The notes beneath the pieces are model-generated. The model was not told the origin of the DNA and made no database searches. It worked only from the letters and a program-made list of their open reading frames with translations. A DNA stretch of 64,000 nucleotides from CAZEGV01 sp964511645 (lineage in GTDB: Bacteria; Bacteroidota; Bacteroidia; Cytophagales; JAAEPT01). Both the position numbers and the translations under genes were made by a program. The stretch covers positions 3,050 through 67,049 of the forward strand of contig CAZEGV010000005.1 in NCBI GenBank assembly GCA_964511645.1. Direction: 5' to 3'. Shown here piece by piece: positions 36,317-45,228 of this stretch (position 1 is the stretch's first letter; every line of letters begins with the position of its first letter).

Positions 36317-38769
36317 TAATAATTATTTATTTTAATAATATCAGCAAATACTCCAGCAGCAGTCACCTCTGCACCAGCACCTGGACCTTGTATCACCAAA
36401 GGGTTCGTTTCATAACGTTTTGTAGTAAACGAAATCATGTTATCACTTCCTGCCAAACCAAACAATGGGTGATTTGGCTCAATAGTTTGTAAACTCACAT
36501 TACATTTACCTTCTTTTAATGATGCTATAAAGCATAATTTTGCTTGTTTTTCTTTTGCTACTTTCGCTAAATCGTCAAAAATCTTATTATTTTTTTCTAA
36601 CTCTATCCAAAACTCATCCACCGATTTTGCATCTATACAAGCCTTAGGTAATGGGTTTTGAACATTTATATCTTTAGGTTCTAAAGCTAATCCTGACTCA
36701 CGAGCCAAAATCAAAATCTTTCTAGCTACATCCATCCCGTTAAGATCATCACGAGGGTCTGGCTCAGTAAAACCTAGCTCTTTGGCTTGTAACACCACAT
36801 CCTTAAACGAAGTAGAACCATCATATGTATTAAAAATATATGACAATGACCCTGATAAAACTCCTTCTACCTTAATAATTTCATCACCACTATTAACCAA
36901 ATCTTGCAATGTACCAATAATAGGCAGTCCTGCTCCCACATTAGTTTCATACATGAACTTCACTCCTCTTCTAGCAGCAGTATCTTTAAGCGTATTATAC
37001 AAAGAGTACTCACTAGAGTTTGCCACCTTATTTGGAGTTACGATGGCAATACTCGCATCTAGTATTTGTTCGTAGTATTTTGTAATTTCTTTATTTGAAG
37101 TATTGTCTACAAAAACAGAATTAGGCAAATCCAATTCTATCATCTTCTCAACGAAGATATCTAAAGACATATCCCCAGACACTTTCTCTAAATCGGTTTT
37201 CCAGTTACTTAAATCAATCCCATCCTCATTCAATAACATCTGACGACTATTTGCAATTGTAATCAAGCGAATATCTAAAGCTTTATTTGTTTTGAGGTAC
37301 TGATGTTGATCTTTGATTTGTTCCAACAAAGCAGAACCAATAAGCCCTGGCCCTACCATAAACAGATTTAATGTACGAGTACTAGACAAAAAGAATGCAT
37401 CATGTAATGTATTCAATGCCTTAGAAACCTGCTCTTTATCAATCACAGTCGATATATTCAGCTCTGATGAGCCTTGTGCTATTGCTGTAATATTAATTCC
37501 ATTTCTACCTAATGCCGAAAACATAATCCCCGAAATACCAGGCGTTTGACTCATATTTTCACCAATAATCGCAATTACGGCTAATTTTTTCACAACTAAA
37601 ACCTTATCCAATCTCCCTGCTGCAATTTCAAATTCAAATTCTTCTTCTATTGCTTGCTTTGCCCAATCTCCCTCTCCAGGTGCTACTGCAAAGGTGATAG
37701 AATGCTCAGAGGAAGCCTGTGTAATCATAATAATATTCGTTTGATTTTGTGCCAAACGATTGAATAATCTTGCCGAAAACCCTGAGACACCAATCATCCC
37801 ACTACCCTGTACAGTAACTAAAGAAATATCATTGATAGAAGAAATACCTTTTACACGCATTCTCTGAACTTCACCACTTTTGTCACTAATCAAAGTTCCT
37901 GCATAGCTAGGATTAAACGTATTTTTGATACGAATAGGAATACGTTTTGCAAAAACTGGTTGTAATGTCGGTGGATAAATTACTTTTGCTCCAAAATGCG
38001 ACATTTCCATTGCTTCGCTATAAGTGATAGCATCTAAACTAAAAGCATTTTTGACTTTACGAGGATCTGCCGTCATCACACCGTCTACATCTGTCCAAAT
38101 CTCATTTACTTCCGCATCCAATGCTGCTGCAAATATAGAGGCTGTATAATCAGAACCTCCTCGTCCCAAGGTAGTCGTAACTCCTTTGTCGTCCGAAGAA
38201 ATGAATCCTGTAACAAAATTTATTTTTTTCGTGTCTTTTATAAGTGTTTTTATGTTTTTATTCGTTTCCACGAAATTCACTTTTGCTCCACAAAAATTAC
38301 TATCTGTTTTTATAACTTCTCTAGCATCTACAAACTTACTGTTTAATCCTTTTTCTTTGGCTGCCGCCGAAATAATAAAAACGCTCAACTGTTCCCCAAA
38401 ACTAAGTACTGCATCTTGAGTACGTTCAGAAAGTTCCCCTAACAAAAACACACCTTGTAGATAGTCTTCTAGCTCGTTAAGCTTTTGTTTGATATGAGCA
38501 AAAACATTACTTTGTGATTTCACATCAATCAAATCACGAATAACACTAATGTGTTTTTCTTCAAACTCTTTTAGTACTGACAAATAAGACTCATCTTGAT
38601 TAGCCGCTTTTTCGCTCATCTCAACAAGCTTATTGGTTTGTCCTCCTACTGCTGAAAAAATTGCTACAAACTCAATGTTATCTTTATCATAGCTAGATAA
38701 AATAGCTAGTACTTTCTGAATATTCTCCGATGAACCAACAGAGGTTCCGCCAAACTTTAAAACTCTCAT
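36316..38769 (-). CDS. thrA: Bifunctional aspartokinase/homoserine dehydrogenase I
   Basis: 817 residues, the fused ThrA length. The aspartokinase starts MRVLKFGGTSVGS; two ACT-type regulatory segments follow (near 320 and 400), then the homoserine dehydrogenase with GPGLIGSALL near 473 and the GVLSGSLSYIFN substrate segment (near 635). It performs the first and third steps from aspartate to threonine, presumably feedback-inhibited by threonine. It heads thrABC with a good promoter. I found no attenuator or Thr/Ile-rich leader peptide in the 126-bp upstream gap. Confidence 0.97.
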   Translation of the reverse strand: MRVLKFGGTSVGSSENIQKVLAILSSYDKDNIEFVAIFSAVGGQTNKLVEMSEKAANQDESYLSVLKEFEEKHISVIRDLIDVKSQSNVFAHIKQKLNELEDYLQGVFLLGELSERTQDAVLSFGEQLSVFIISAAAKEKGLNSKFVDAREVIKTDSNFCGAKVNFVETNKNIKTLIKDTKKINFVTGFISSDDKGVTTTLGRGGSDYTASIFAAALDAEVNEIWTDVDGVMTADPRKVKNAFSLDAITYSEAMEMSHFGAKVIYPPTLQPVFAKRIPIRIKNTFNPSYAGTLISDKSGEVQRMRVKGISSINDISLVTVQGSGMIGVSGFSARLFNRLAQNQTNIIMITQASSEHSITFAVAPGEGDWAKQAIEEEFEFEIAAGRLDKVLVVKKLAVIAIIGENMSQTPGISGIMFSALGRNGINITAIAQGSSELNISTVIDKEQVSKALNTLHDAFFLSSTRTLNLFMVGPGLIGSALLEQIKDQHQYLKTNKALDIRLITIANSRQMLLNEDGIDLSNWKTDLEKVSGDMSLDIFVEKMIELDLPNSVFVDNTSNKEITKYYEQILDASIAIVTPNKVANSSEYSLYNTLKDTAARRGVKFMYETNVGAGLPIIGTLQDLVNSGDEIIKVEGVLSGSLSYIFNTYDGSTSFKDVVLQAKELGFTEPDPRDDLNGMDVARKILILARESGLALEPKDINVQNPLPKACIDAKSVDEFWIELEKNNKIFDDLAKVAKEKQAKLCFIASLKEGKCNVSLQTIEPNHPLFGLAGSDNMISFTTKRYETNPLVIQGPGAGAEVTAAGVFADIIKINNY

Positions 38770-38805
38770 AATCTTTTTTCTACGTTATAACACGCCTAAT
38801 CTGAA

Positions 38806-38837
38806 CAAATATCGAAAATGTATGCTATAAGAACAAA
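38806..38837 (-). promoter_or_regulatory. Predicted thrABC promoter
   Basis: On the minus strand, TTTG (38834-38837), a 20-bp spacer, then GATATTTG (38806-38813), one base off TAnnTTTG. It lies 36 bp before the thrA ATG. Confidence 0.6.
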
Positions 38838-38895
38838 ACAAATATGTTTTTCTAAAAAAATAAAATAACACAAGTTCTAAAATCACTCAATCAAC

Positions 38896-39675
38896 CTATT
38901 GATTAAAATACATCAAACTTGCCTTTTTCCCATCATACTCTACATAAGAGCAGGTTTTAAACCATTCACCAATGTTTATGTACTGACTACTCTCTGCAAT
39001 ATCTATTTCCATCGCAAGGTGGCGATGCCCAAATAAGTAATAATCAAAATGTTCTTTTGACTCTATTGTCTTACAAAACTGAATAAGGCTTTCTTTTTCT
39101 CCATAAAAAACTTCGTCTGCCTTACTGCTTTGAGACCGACTACTCTTAGACCAATTAGTAGCAATACTGAAACCAATATATGGGTGTAAAAAGGCAAATA
39201 ATCGTTGACAAACTTTATTACTAAAAACTGCTTTTATAAACTTATAGCTTTTATCCCCTGGGCCTAAGCCATCTCCATGTCCAATAAATATTTTTTGACT
39301 TCCTACTTGTAAGGTAATATTATCTCTAAAAACACGAATACCTAGTTCTTTTTCAAAATAATCGAACATCCACATATCGTGATTGCCTGTAAAAAAATAA
39401 ACTGGAACTCCCTTATCTCTTAAAGATGCCAATTTACCCAAAATACGAATATAACCCTTTGGGACAACATATTTATATTCAAACCAAAAATCAAAAATAT
39501 CACCGACTAAAAATATCGCTTCAGCAGAATTTTCAATCTCATTTAACCACGTAATGATTTTATCTTCACGCTTCCTACTTTCTTCATAATTAGGAGATCC
39601 CAAGTGAAAGTCAGAAGCAAAGTATATTTTCTTTCCTTCCAACAAAGTATCAAATGTAAGAATCTCTTGGCTCAC
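38896..39675 (-). CDS. lpxH: UDP-2,3-diacylglucosamine diphosphatase, LpxH type
   Basis: 259 residues of the calcineurin-like phosphoesterase fold. Metal ligands are Asp22 and His24 (SDFHLG), Asp59 (GDIFDFW), Asn98-His99-Asp100 (GNHD), GHGDG and GHRHL. It releases UMP to form lipid X in lipid A synthesis. The start is GTG, in a TAGTG overlap with the ftsH stop. A paralogous phosphoesterase of the same fold cannot be fully excluded. Confidence 0.88.
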   Translation of the reverse strand: MSQEILTFDTLLEGKKIYFASDFHLGSPNYEESRKREDKIITWLNEIENSAEAIFLVGDIFDFWFEYKYVVPKGYIRILGKLASLRDKGVPVYFFTGNHDMWMFDYFEKELGIRVFRDNITLQVGSQKIFIGHGDGLGPGDKSYKFIKAVFSNKVCQRLFAFLHPYIGFSIATNWSKSSRSQSSKADEVFYGEKESLIQFCKTIESKEHFDYYLFGHRHLAMEIDIAESSQYINIGEWFKTCSYVEYDGKKASLMYFNQ

Positions 39676-41726
39676 TATACTACAGTATCAATACTTGACT
39701 CTGTATTAATCTTCTCTTCAACAAGCTTCTCTTCCTCTTGCTCTGTCACTGCTTCTTCAATATCAGATTTATTATCGGTAAACTGTTCGTATGTGGTAGC
39801 TTCTTCAAAAGGTCTTTTCCCTATTAATGTCACCAAATCAGCTTGGTATAAAACTTCTTTTTCGAGTAGTTGTTTTGCTAAAATCTCTAGTTTCTCTTTT
39901 TTACTCTCTAGTAATTCTATTGTACGCTTGTAGGCTGAGTCAATTATTTTCTTAACTTCTTCATCAATTATTTGTGCTGTTGCTTCAGAGTATGGTCTGG
40001 ATGCAAATTCTGAGCGTTGAGCATCATAAAAAGAGATATGTCCTACTTTATCATTCATACCATAAACGGTGACCATACTATAAGCTAGTTTGGTAATACG
40101 TTCTAAGTCATTTTGTGCTCCAGTTGAAATTTTATTAAAGAAAATTTCTTCCGCTGCTCTACCACCTAAAGTCATGCACATTGTGTCTAATAATTGTTCT
40201 GTTTGGTACAAAAACTGCTCTTTTGGTAAATACTGAGCATAACCTAAGGCCGCTACTCCACGAGGCACGATGCTTACTTTTACTAATGGGTCAGCATGTT
40301 CCAAATACCACCCAGCAATTGCATGTCCTGCTTCGTGATAAGCTACAATTTTCTTTTCTTCTGGTGAAATGATTTTGTTTTTCTTTTCTAAACCTCCAAT
40401 ACTACGGTCTATCGCATCTTGAAAGTCTTGCATATCTATTTTATCCTTGCTATGACGTGCCGCTATCAATGCTGCTTCGTTACAAACATTCATAATTTCA
40501 GCTCCTGCAAAACCTGGAGTTTGAGCAGATAGCTTTTTAGCATCTACATCACTGTTTAGTACAAGAGGTTTTAAATGTACTTTAAAGATAGCTTCTCTTC
40601 CAATAATATCGGGTTTATCAATACTAATTTGACGGTCAAACCTCCCTGGTCTCAATAGAGCAGGATCTAATACGTCTGGTCTATTGGTTGCTGCCAAAAT
40701 AATAACAGCATTATCCGTTCCAAACCCATCCATCTCTACCAATAATGAATTCAGTGTATTTTCTCTTTCGTCATTCCCTCCTGGCATCTTACCACCGCTT
40801 CTTGACCTACCAATAGCATCAATCTCATCTATAAATATAATCGCCGATCCTTTTTCTTTTGCCTTCTTAAACAAATCACGCACACGAGCAGCTCCTACTC
40901 CTACAAACATCTCTACAAAGTCAGAACCTGATAATGAAAAGAAAGGCACCCCCGCTTCTCCTGCCACTGCTTTTGCTAGTAAAGTTTTACCTGTTCCTGG
41001 AGGTCCTACCAGTAATGCTCCTTTAGGGATTTTACCTCCTAGCTTAGTGAATTTCTCTGGCGTTTTCAAGAACTCTACAATTTCCATCACCTCTTCTTTT
41101 GCTTCATCTAGTCCCGCTACATCTGCAAAGGTAATTTTGATTTTATTTTGTGCATCAAACAAGGCTGCTTTAGATTTTCCTATATTAAATATTTGTCCTC
41201 CTGGACCGCCAGCACCACCACCCATTCTTTTCATCAAAAACCAGAAAACGCCAACAAATAAAGCAATAGAAATCAATGGAGAAATATATGTAGAGTAATC
41301 TTCACGCATCTCTACTTCATAAGCAAAGTTTTTCTTGTCTGATTTTTTTTGCAACAGTACACTAACCCTGTTATCAAAACTCTCAGAAGAAGCAACTCTA
41401 AAAGTATAATGAGGAATTTCCACCCCCTTAATATTAGGCATTGTTTTCTCACCCTCTTTTTTCTCTTCTGCTAAAAATTTTTTAGCTCCCTTTTCATTTA
41501 AGAACACTTCAGCTTGAAGCTGATTAGGAATGAAGATTAGCTTTTCAATATTCCCTTCCTTTAAATCAGTATTAAAATCACTTTCTGATTTTTTTGCAAT
41601 CCCCTTATCATTGAACATAAATAATGTAACAATAATAAACAATAGGGAAACAATAATCCATATTTGGTAATTAGGCTTATCTCCAAGTGGCTTTTTAGGA
41701 ATGATTTTTTTCTTTTTATCAGTCAT
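39675..41726 (-). CDS. ftsH: ATP-dependent zinc metalloprotease FtsH
   Basis: 683 residues. Two N-terminal transmembrane helices (~21-39 and ~148-166) flank a periplasmic domain. The AAA+ module has GPPGTGKT (near 237) and FIDEIDAIG, followed by the peptidase zinc site HEAGHA (near 460). It degrades membrane and soluble proteins at the inner membrane. An acidic C-terminal tail follows the protease. It lies in rsfS-ftsH-lpxH, overlapping rsfS by 8 bp. Confidence 0.97.
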   Translation of the reverse strand: MTDKKKKIIPKKPLGDKPNYQIWIIVSLLFIIVTLFMFNDKGIAKKSESDFNTDLKEGNIEKLIFIPNQLQAEVFLNEKGAKKFLAEEKKEGEKTMPNIKGVEIPHYTFRVASSESFDNRVSVLLQKKSDKKNFAYEVEMREDYSTYISPLISIALFVGVFWFLMKRMGGGAGGPGGQIFNIGKSKAALFDAQNKIKITFADVAGLDEAKEEVMEIVEFLKTPEKFTKLGGKIPKGALLVGPPGTGKTLLAKAVAGEAGVPFFSLSGSDFVEMFVGVGAARVRDLFKKAKEKGSAIIFIDEIDAIGRSRSGGKMPGGNDERENTLNSLLVEMDGFGTDNAVIILAATNRPDVLDPALLRPGRFDRQISIDKPDIIGREAIFKVHLKPLVLNSDVDAKKLSAQTPGFAGAEIMNVCNEAALIAARHSKDKIDMQDFQDAIDRSIGGLEKKNKIISPEEKKIVAYHEAGHAIAGWYLEHADPLVKVSIVPRGVAALGYAQYLPKEQFLYQTEQLLDTMCMTLGGRAAEEIFFNKISTGAQNDLERITKLAYSMVTVYGMNDKVGHISFYDAQRSEFASRPYSEATAQIIDEEVKKIIDSAYKRTIELLESKKEKLEILAKQLLEKEVLYQADLVTLIGKRPFEEATTYEQFTDNKSDIEEAVTEQEEEKLVEEKINTESSIDTVV

Positions 41727-42102
41727 TTACTTCTTTTTCTTCAATTTTAGTAATTTCGGCATCTCCCCAAAGCTGCTCTAGTGCGTAAAATTTACGGGCA
41801 CTCTCTTTAAACACGTGTATAATAACATTTCCATAGTCTAACAAGATCCACTCCCGATTAGTTCTACCCTCTACGGACATTGGCTCTTCATTGCATTCCT
41901 CGTTAAGTACTTTATCTACTGAAATTGACAAAGCATCCACATGGGTATCAGAAGACCCACTTGCTATAACAAAATAATCAGTAACACTATTTGGTGTGTT
42001 TTTAAGATTTATTAGTACTATTTCAATCCCTTTTTTATCTTGCAGACCTTTTACAGCATGCATGGCTAGTTCATCAGAACTTTTATATTGTATAATAGAC
42101 AC
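41719..42102 (-). CDS. rsfS: Ribosomal silencing factor RsfS
   Basis: 127 residues of the RsfS/Iojap family: DYFVIASGSSDTHVDAL (near 40) and WILLDYGNVIIHVF (near 90) are the hallmark segments. It binds L14 and blocks subunit joining in starvation. The start is GTG at 42102. It is first in the ftsH operon and divergent from birA. Confidence 0.94.
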   Translation of the reverse strand: MSIIQYKSSDELAMHAVKGLQDKKGIEIVLINLKNTPNSVTDYFVIASGSSDTHVDALSISVDKVLNEECNEEPMSVEGRTNREWILLDYGNVIIHVFKESARKFYALEQLWGDAEITKIEEKEVND

Positions 42103-42129
42103 GTAATCGTATATTTAAATGTAATTAGG

Positions 42130-42137
42130 CAAAAATA
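42130..42137 (-). promoter_or_regulatory. Predicted -7 box of the rsfS-ftsH-lpxH operon
   Basis: On the minus strand TATTTTTG, an exact TAnnTTTG, 28 bp before the rsfS GTG, within the 62-bp gap shared with birA. The -33 element is weak. Confidence 0.5.
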
Positions 42138-42164
42138 TCAAATTACTAGGACAATAAAGCATAT

Positions 42165-42899
42165 ATGACAAAACTTCTTAACTTTTCATTAATAGAAATA
42201 GAAAAATGTCACTCTACCAATGCTATGATGACTGAATTAATTCGTAATAACACAGCCGAAGAAGGCACAGTACTTCGTGCTGATTACCAATCAAAAGGGA
42301 AAGGACAGCGAGAGAACACATGGCAATCTAACAAGGATGAAAATTTACTTTTTAGCTTATGCTTAAGCCCTAAGATACTTCCTTTAAAGAACATCTTTCA
42401 TCTTACTATCATTACCTCCCTAGCATTGATAGAGACCTTAAACCACTATAAGGTGCAAGCATCAATCAAGTGGCCAAACGATATCTATGTGGATGATAAC
42501 AAAATTTGCGGAGTACTAATCGAAAACATACTAAAAGGTAACCGATTAGAAAAATCTATTATAGGTATAGGACTAAATGTTAATCAAAAAGATTTTGGGG
42601 AATTAAGTGCTAGCTCTATCTATTTAGAATCATCGCACAAAGAAAATATCAGTAATGTTTTAGATGTATTTTTGAAATTTATAAAAAAATATTATACTTT
42701 TTTATTAAATGAGGAAATGTCATTATTAATGAAATTATACCATCTATATCTTTACCAACGTAACAAATGGGCAAATTATAATGACGGAGAAGATTTTAAA
42801 GGAAAAATAACTGGGGTAAATGAAAATGGGTTACTAGAAGTAGAAAAAAAATCAGGGGATACGTTCTTTTATTCTTTAAAAGAGATTAAATTTATTTAG
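42165..42899 (+). CDS. birA: Biotin-[acetyl-CoA-carboxylase] ligase
   Basis: 244 residues, the ligase-only class with no N-terminal DNA-binding domain. It has ECHSTN-like CHSTNAM (near 15), the biotinoyl-AMP loop GKGQRENTW (near 45), KWPNDIYVDDNKICGVLIE (core near 105) and GIGLNVN. It loads biotin onto carboxylases. The 71-bp gap to the next gene suggests co-transcription. Confidence 0.94.
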   Translation: MTKLLNFSLIEIEKCHSTNAMMTELIRNNTAEEGTVLRADYQSKGKGQRENTWQSNKDENLLFSLCLSPKILPLKNIFHLTIITSLALIETLNHYKVQASIKWPNDIYVDDNKICGVLIENILKGNRLEKSIIGIGLNVNQKDFGELSASSIYLESSHKENISNVLDVFLKFIKKYYTFLLNEEMSLLMKLYHLYLYQRNKWANYNDGEDFKGKITGVNENGLLEVEKKSGDTFFYSLKEIKFI

Positions 42900-42970
42900 G
42901 ACGGGGGTGATTTCCAATACAACAATACCGTACTTTTAACAAAATTCAAAGTAACAAACCCTTAGCCAAA

Positions 42971-43548
42971 ATGAATATTCCAATTGCATTGATTTTATTA
43001 CGTCTTTTAATTGCTCCTATAATTTTGAGTCTGGCCTATTTCATTGGAGAAGGTGCCAAAATAAGTATAGTAATATTAATGTATTTAGGGCTAATATCTG
43101 ATATATTTGATGGGATTATAGCTCGGAAACAAAATATCTCTACTACAAAACTAAGAAGAATGGATAGTCAAACTGATATGATATTTTGGCTATCTATTGG
43201 GATTTCTACTTGGGTCTTGTTCCCGAGACTCATCTCTGATAACTCCATAGCCATTTGGATGATATTAGGTATGGAGGGTGCTGTTTATATTATAAGGCCT
43301 GTACCCATGCTTTTTTATCAAAAACATGGGGAGTTACACTATTGATTGCTTTCACATCACTAATTGGATTTAATCATGCAGGCATTCCGTTTTCAGTAGC
43401 CATAATTATGGGATTAATTTCTCATATCGACAGGATACTAATAACGCTGATATTACCGAAATGGTCTCACGATATCCCAAGTGCTTACCATGCTTACCTC
43501 ATCCGAAAAGGAATTAACTTTAAGCGAAATAAATATCTAAATGGTTGA
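42971..43548 (+). pseudogene. CDP-alcohol phosphatidyltransferase, frameshifted
   Basis: Two overlapping frames together make one ~192-codon membrane enzyme. The first (42971-43345) holds the catalytic motif DIFDGIIAR-x8-LRRMDSQTD; the Gly before the second Asp pair is Leu here. The second (from about 43280 to 43548) continues with THAFLSKTWGVTLLIAF and later helices. The frame changes in the region of 43280-43300. The 578-bp span is one base short of a whole frame, so a single-base deletion or a sequencing error is likely. If real, the gene is broken after about 100 residues. Confidence 0.75.
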
Positions 43549-43575
43549 AAAACAACGCTTACAATTCGTAAAATA

Positions 43576-43614
43576 TAGCACTCTTGTAATTATTCACTAA
43601 TTAAAAGAGTGCTA
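43576..43614. terminator. Hairpin after the CDP-alcohol transferase gene
   Basis: TAGCACTCTT (43576-43585) pairs perfectly with AAGAGTGCTA (43605-43614). No strong T-run follows on the plus strand. It directly precedes repeat copy D. Confidence 0.55.
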
Positions 43615-43615
43615 C

Positions 43616-43725
43616 GTTAGGGATAGAGCGGTTTGTCTGAAATCCTTTCCGATTTTTTTATCGGGAAGATTGAGTAGCGAAAGCCTGACCCCGTCTCGCC
43701 TTTTTCGGCGTACGGAGGAACGCCC
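43616..43725 (+). repeat. Intergenic two-hairpin repeat, copy D
   Basis: GTTAGGGATAG, a GAAATCC box, an 8-bp hairpin (TTTCCGAT with ATCGGGAA, one wobble), then GCGAAAGCCTGACC. A second hairpin, CCGT..CGCC/GGCG..ACGG, leads to the closing GGAACGCCC. It sits between the convergent ends of the transferase gene and purB. Confidence 0.8.
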
Positions 43726-43737
43726 AAAACTATCTCA

Positions 43738-45084
43738 CTAAAATATTCCTGTAAAATTATGAGGAGTAATTACCCTAAGCTCTGCTTTAATCTCTTCTGA
43801 AACATCTAGTGTCTCTATAAAGGATGCAATAGTATCTGCAGTGATTGCTTCGTTTTTACGTGTTAGTTCCTTAAGTGCTTCGTAAGGATTTGGGTATGCT
43901 TCTCTTCTTAATACCGTCTGGATAGCTTCTGCGACTACTGCCCAATTGTCCTCCAAGTCTTTTTTGATAGCGTCTTCATTAATCAAAAGCTTATTTAAAC
44001 CTTTTAATAATGAGTTTAATGCGATTTGGGTATGTCCAATCGGCACACCTACGTTACGCAATACGGTAGAGTCTGTTAGGTCACGTTGTAAACGGGATAT
44101 AGGGAGTTTTTGAGATAGGTGTTCATAAATTGCGTTTGCAATCCCTAAATTACCTTCTGCATTTTCAAAATCAATTGGGTTTACTTTATGAGGCATTGCC
44201 GATGAACCAATTTCTCCTTTTTTGATTTTTTGTTTAAAATATCCCATCGATACGTATTGCCATATATCACGGCTAAGGTCTATCAGGATGGTATCAATAC
44301 GTTTGATAGCGTCAAACATTGCTCCAAGGTTGTCGTAATGTTCGATTTGGGTGGTATGCTGACTGCGAGAAAGTCCTAGGGTGTTATTTACAAAATTGTT
44401 AGCGAATTTTTGCCAATCAATATTTGGATAGGCGACATGATGAGCATTAAAATTTCCTGTAGCCCCGCCAAATTTAGCTGAAAAAGGCACAGTTTTCAAT
44501 TGGGCTAATTGTGCTTCTATACGTTCATGAAATACTAAAAATTCTTTCCCTAATTTGGTAGGTGAAGCAGGTTGTCCATGTGTCTTAGCAAGCATCGGTA
44601 TCTTTTTCCACTCAGTAGCTAGTGATTTTATTTTGGTTTGTACTTGCGTCAGAAGTGGGAGTAATTCGTTTTGTATTCCTTCTTTTAGCGAAAGCGGAAC
44701 AGATGTATTATTAATATCTTGAGAGGTAAGTCCAAAGTGAATAAACTCTTTGTACTTGCTAATGTTTAATTTATCAAAGGCATCTTTTATAAAATATTCT
44801 ACTGCTTTTACATCGTGGTTAGTGATGGCTTCTTTATCCTTAATCCATAAGGCATCAGCTTCCGAAAACTCAGTATAAAGTTTTCTTAAATCACCAAAAA
44901 TGTTTTTATCAAAGCTTTTTAATTGTGGTAACGGAAGTTCGCACAAAGCAATGAAATACTCAACTTCTACACGTACACGATAATTGATAAGTCCAAACTC
45001 TGAGTAATACTTGGCAGTACCCGCAGTGTGTCGTCTATAACGCCCGTCAATTGGTGATACAGCAGTAAGTGAAGTTAATTTCAT
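43738..45084 (-). CDS. purB: Adenylosuccinate lyase
   Basis: 448 residues from ATG 45084 (MKLTSLTAVSPIDGRY, the family's standard start). A longer frame to 45111 would begin inside the -7 box. Marks are SQDINNTSVP (near 120), KTHGQPASPT (near 163) and the signature SSAMPHKVNP (near 284). It acts twice in purine synthesis, on SAICAR and on adenylosuccinate. Confidence 0.96.
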   Translation of the reverse strand: MKLTSLTAVSPIDGRYRRHTAGTAKYYSEFGLINYRVRVEVEYFIALCELPLPQLKSFDKNIFGDLRKLYTEFSEADALWIKDKEAITNHDVKAVEYFIKDAFDKLNISKYKEFIHFGLTSQDINNTSVPLSLKEGIQNELLPLLTQVQTKIKSLATEWKKIPMLAKTHGQPASPTKLGKEFLVFHERIEAQLAQLKTVPFSAKFGGATGNFNAHHVAYPNIDWQKFANNFVNNTLGLSRSQHTTQIEHYDNLGAMFDAIKRIDTILIDLSRDIWQYVSMGYFKQKIKKGEIGSSAMPHKVNPIDFENAEGNLGIANAIYEHLSQKLPISRLQRDLTDSTVLRNVGVPIGHTQIALNSLLKGLNKLLINEDAIKKDLEDNWAVVAEAIQTVLRREAYPNPYEALKELTRKNEAITADTIASFIETLDVSEEIKAELRVITPHNFTGIF

Positions 45085-45108
45085 TCTTTTGTTTTTTTTA
45101 TGAAAAGT

Positions 45109-45137
45109 CAAAGATACAAAATTCTATACTCCTCAAA
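45109..45137 (-). promoter_or_regulatory. Predicted purB promoter
   Basis: On the minus strand, TTTG (45134-45137), a 17-bp spacer, then TATCTTTG (45109-45116). It overlaps the longer ORF's ATG at 45111 and so supports the start at 45084. Confidence 0.6.
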
Positions 45138-45165
45138 TAAGAGATTTTAAATTATTTGAGAAATA

Positions 45166-45200
45166 AAAAAGTTCGCACCCTTAAGGGGTACGAACTTTTT
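45166..45200 (-). terminator. Terminator after the CE4/CBM6-like gene
   Basis: AAAAAGTTCG-ACCC pairs with GGGT-CGAACTTTTT (45166-45180 with 45186-45200), with one C/A mismatch. It lies 29 bp past the stop of the minus-strand secreted protein gene and upstream of the purB promoter. Confidence 0.85.
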
Positions 45201-45228
45201 AAAAGAATAATACTTTATAAAATTTATT

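Noticed and set aside
38770..38895. Threonine attenuator or leader peptide before thrA
   Set aside because: No short ORF rich in Thr/Ile codons and no terminator-antiterminator pair were found; a plain promoter is visible.
40684..41298. 204-codon plus-strand frame opposite ftsH
   Set aside because: It mirrors the conserved AAA+ region of ftsH and is an open frame only because of ftsH codon use.
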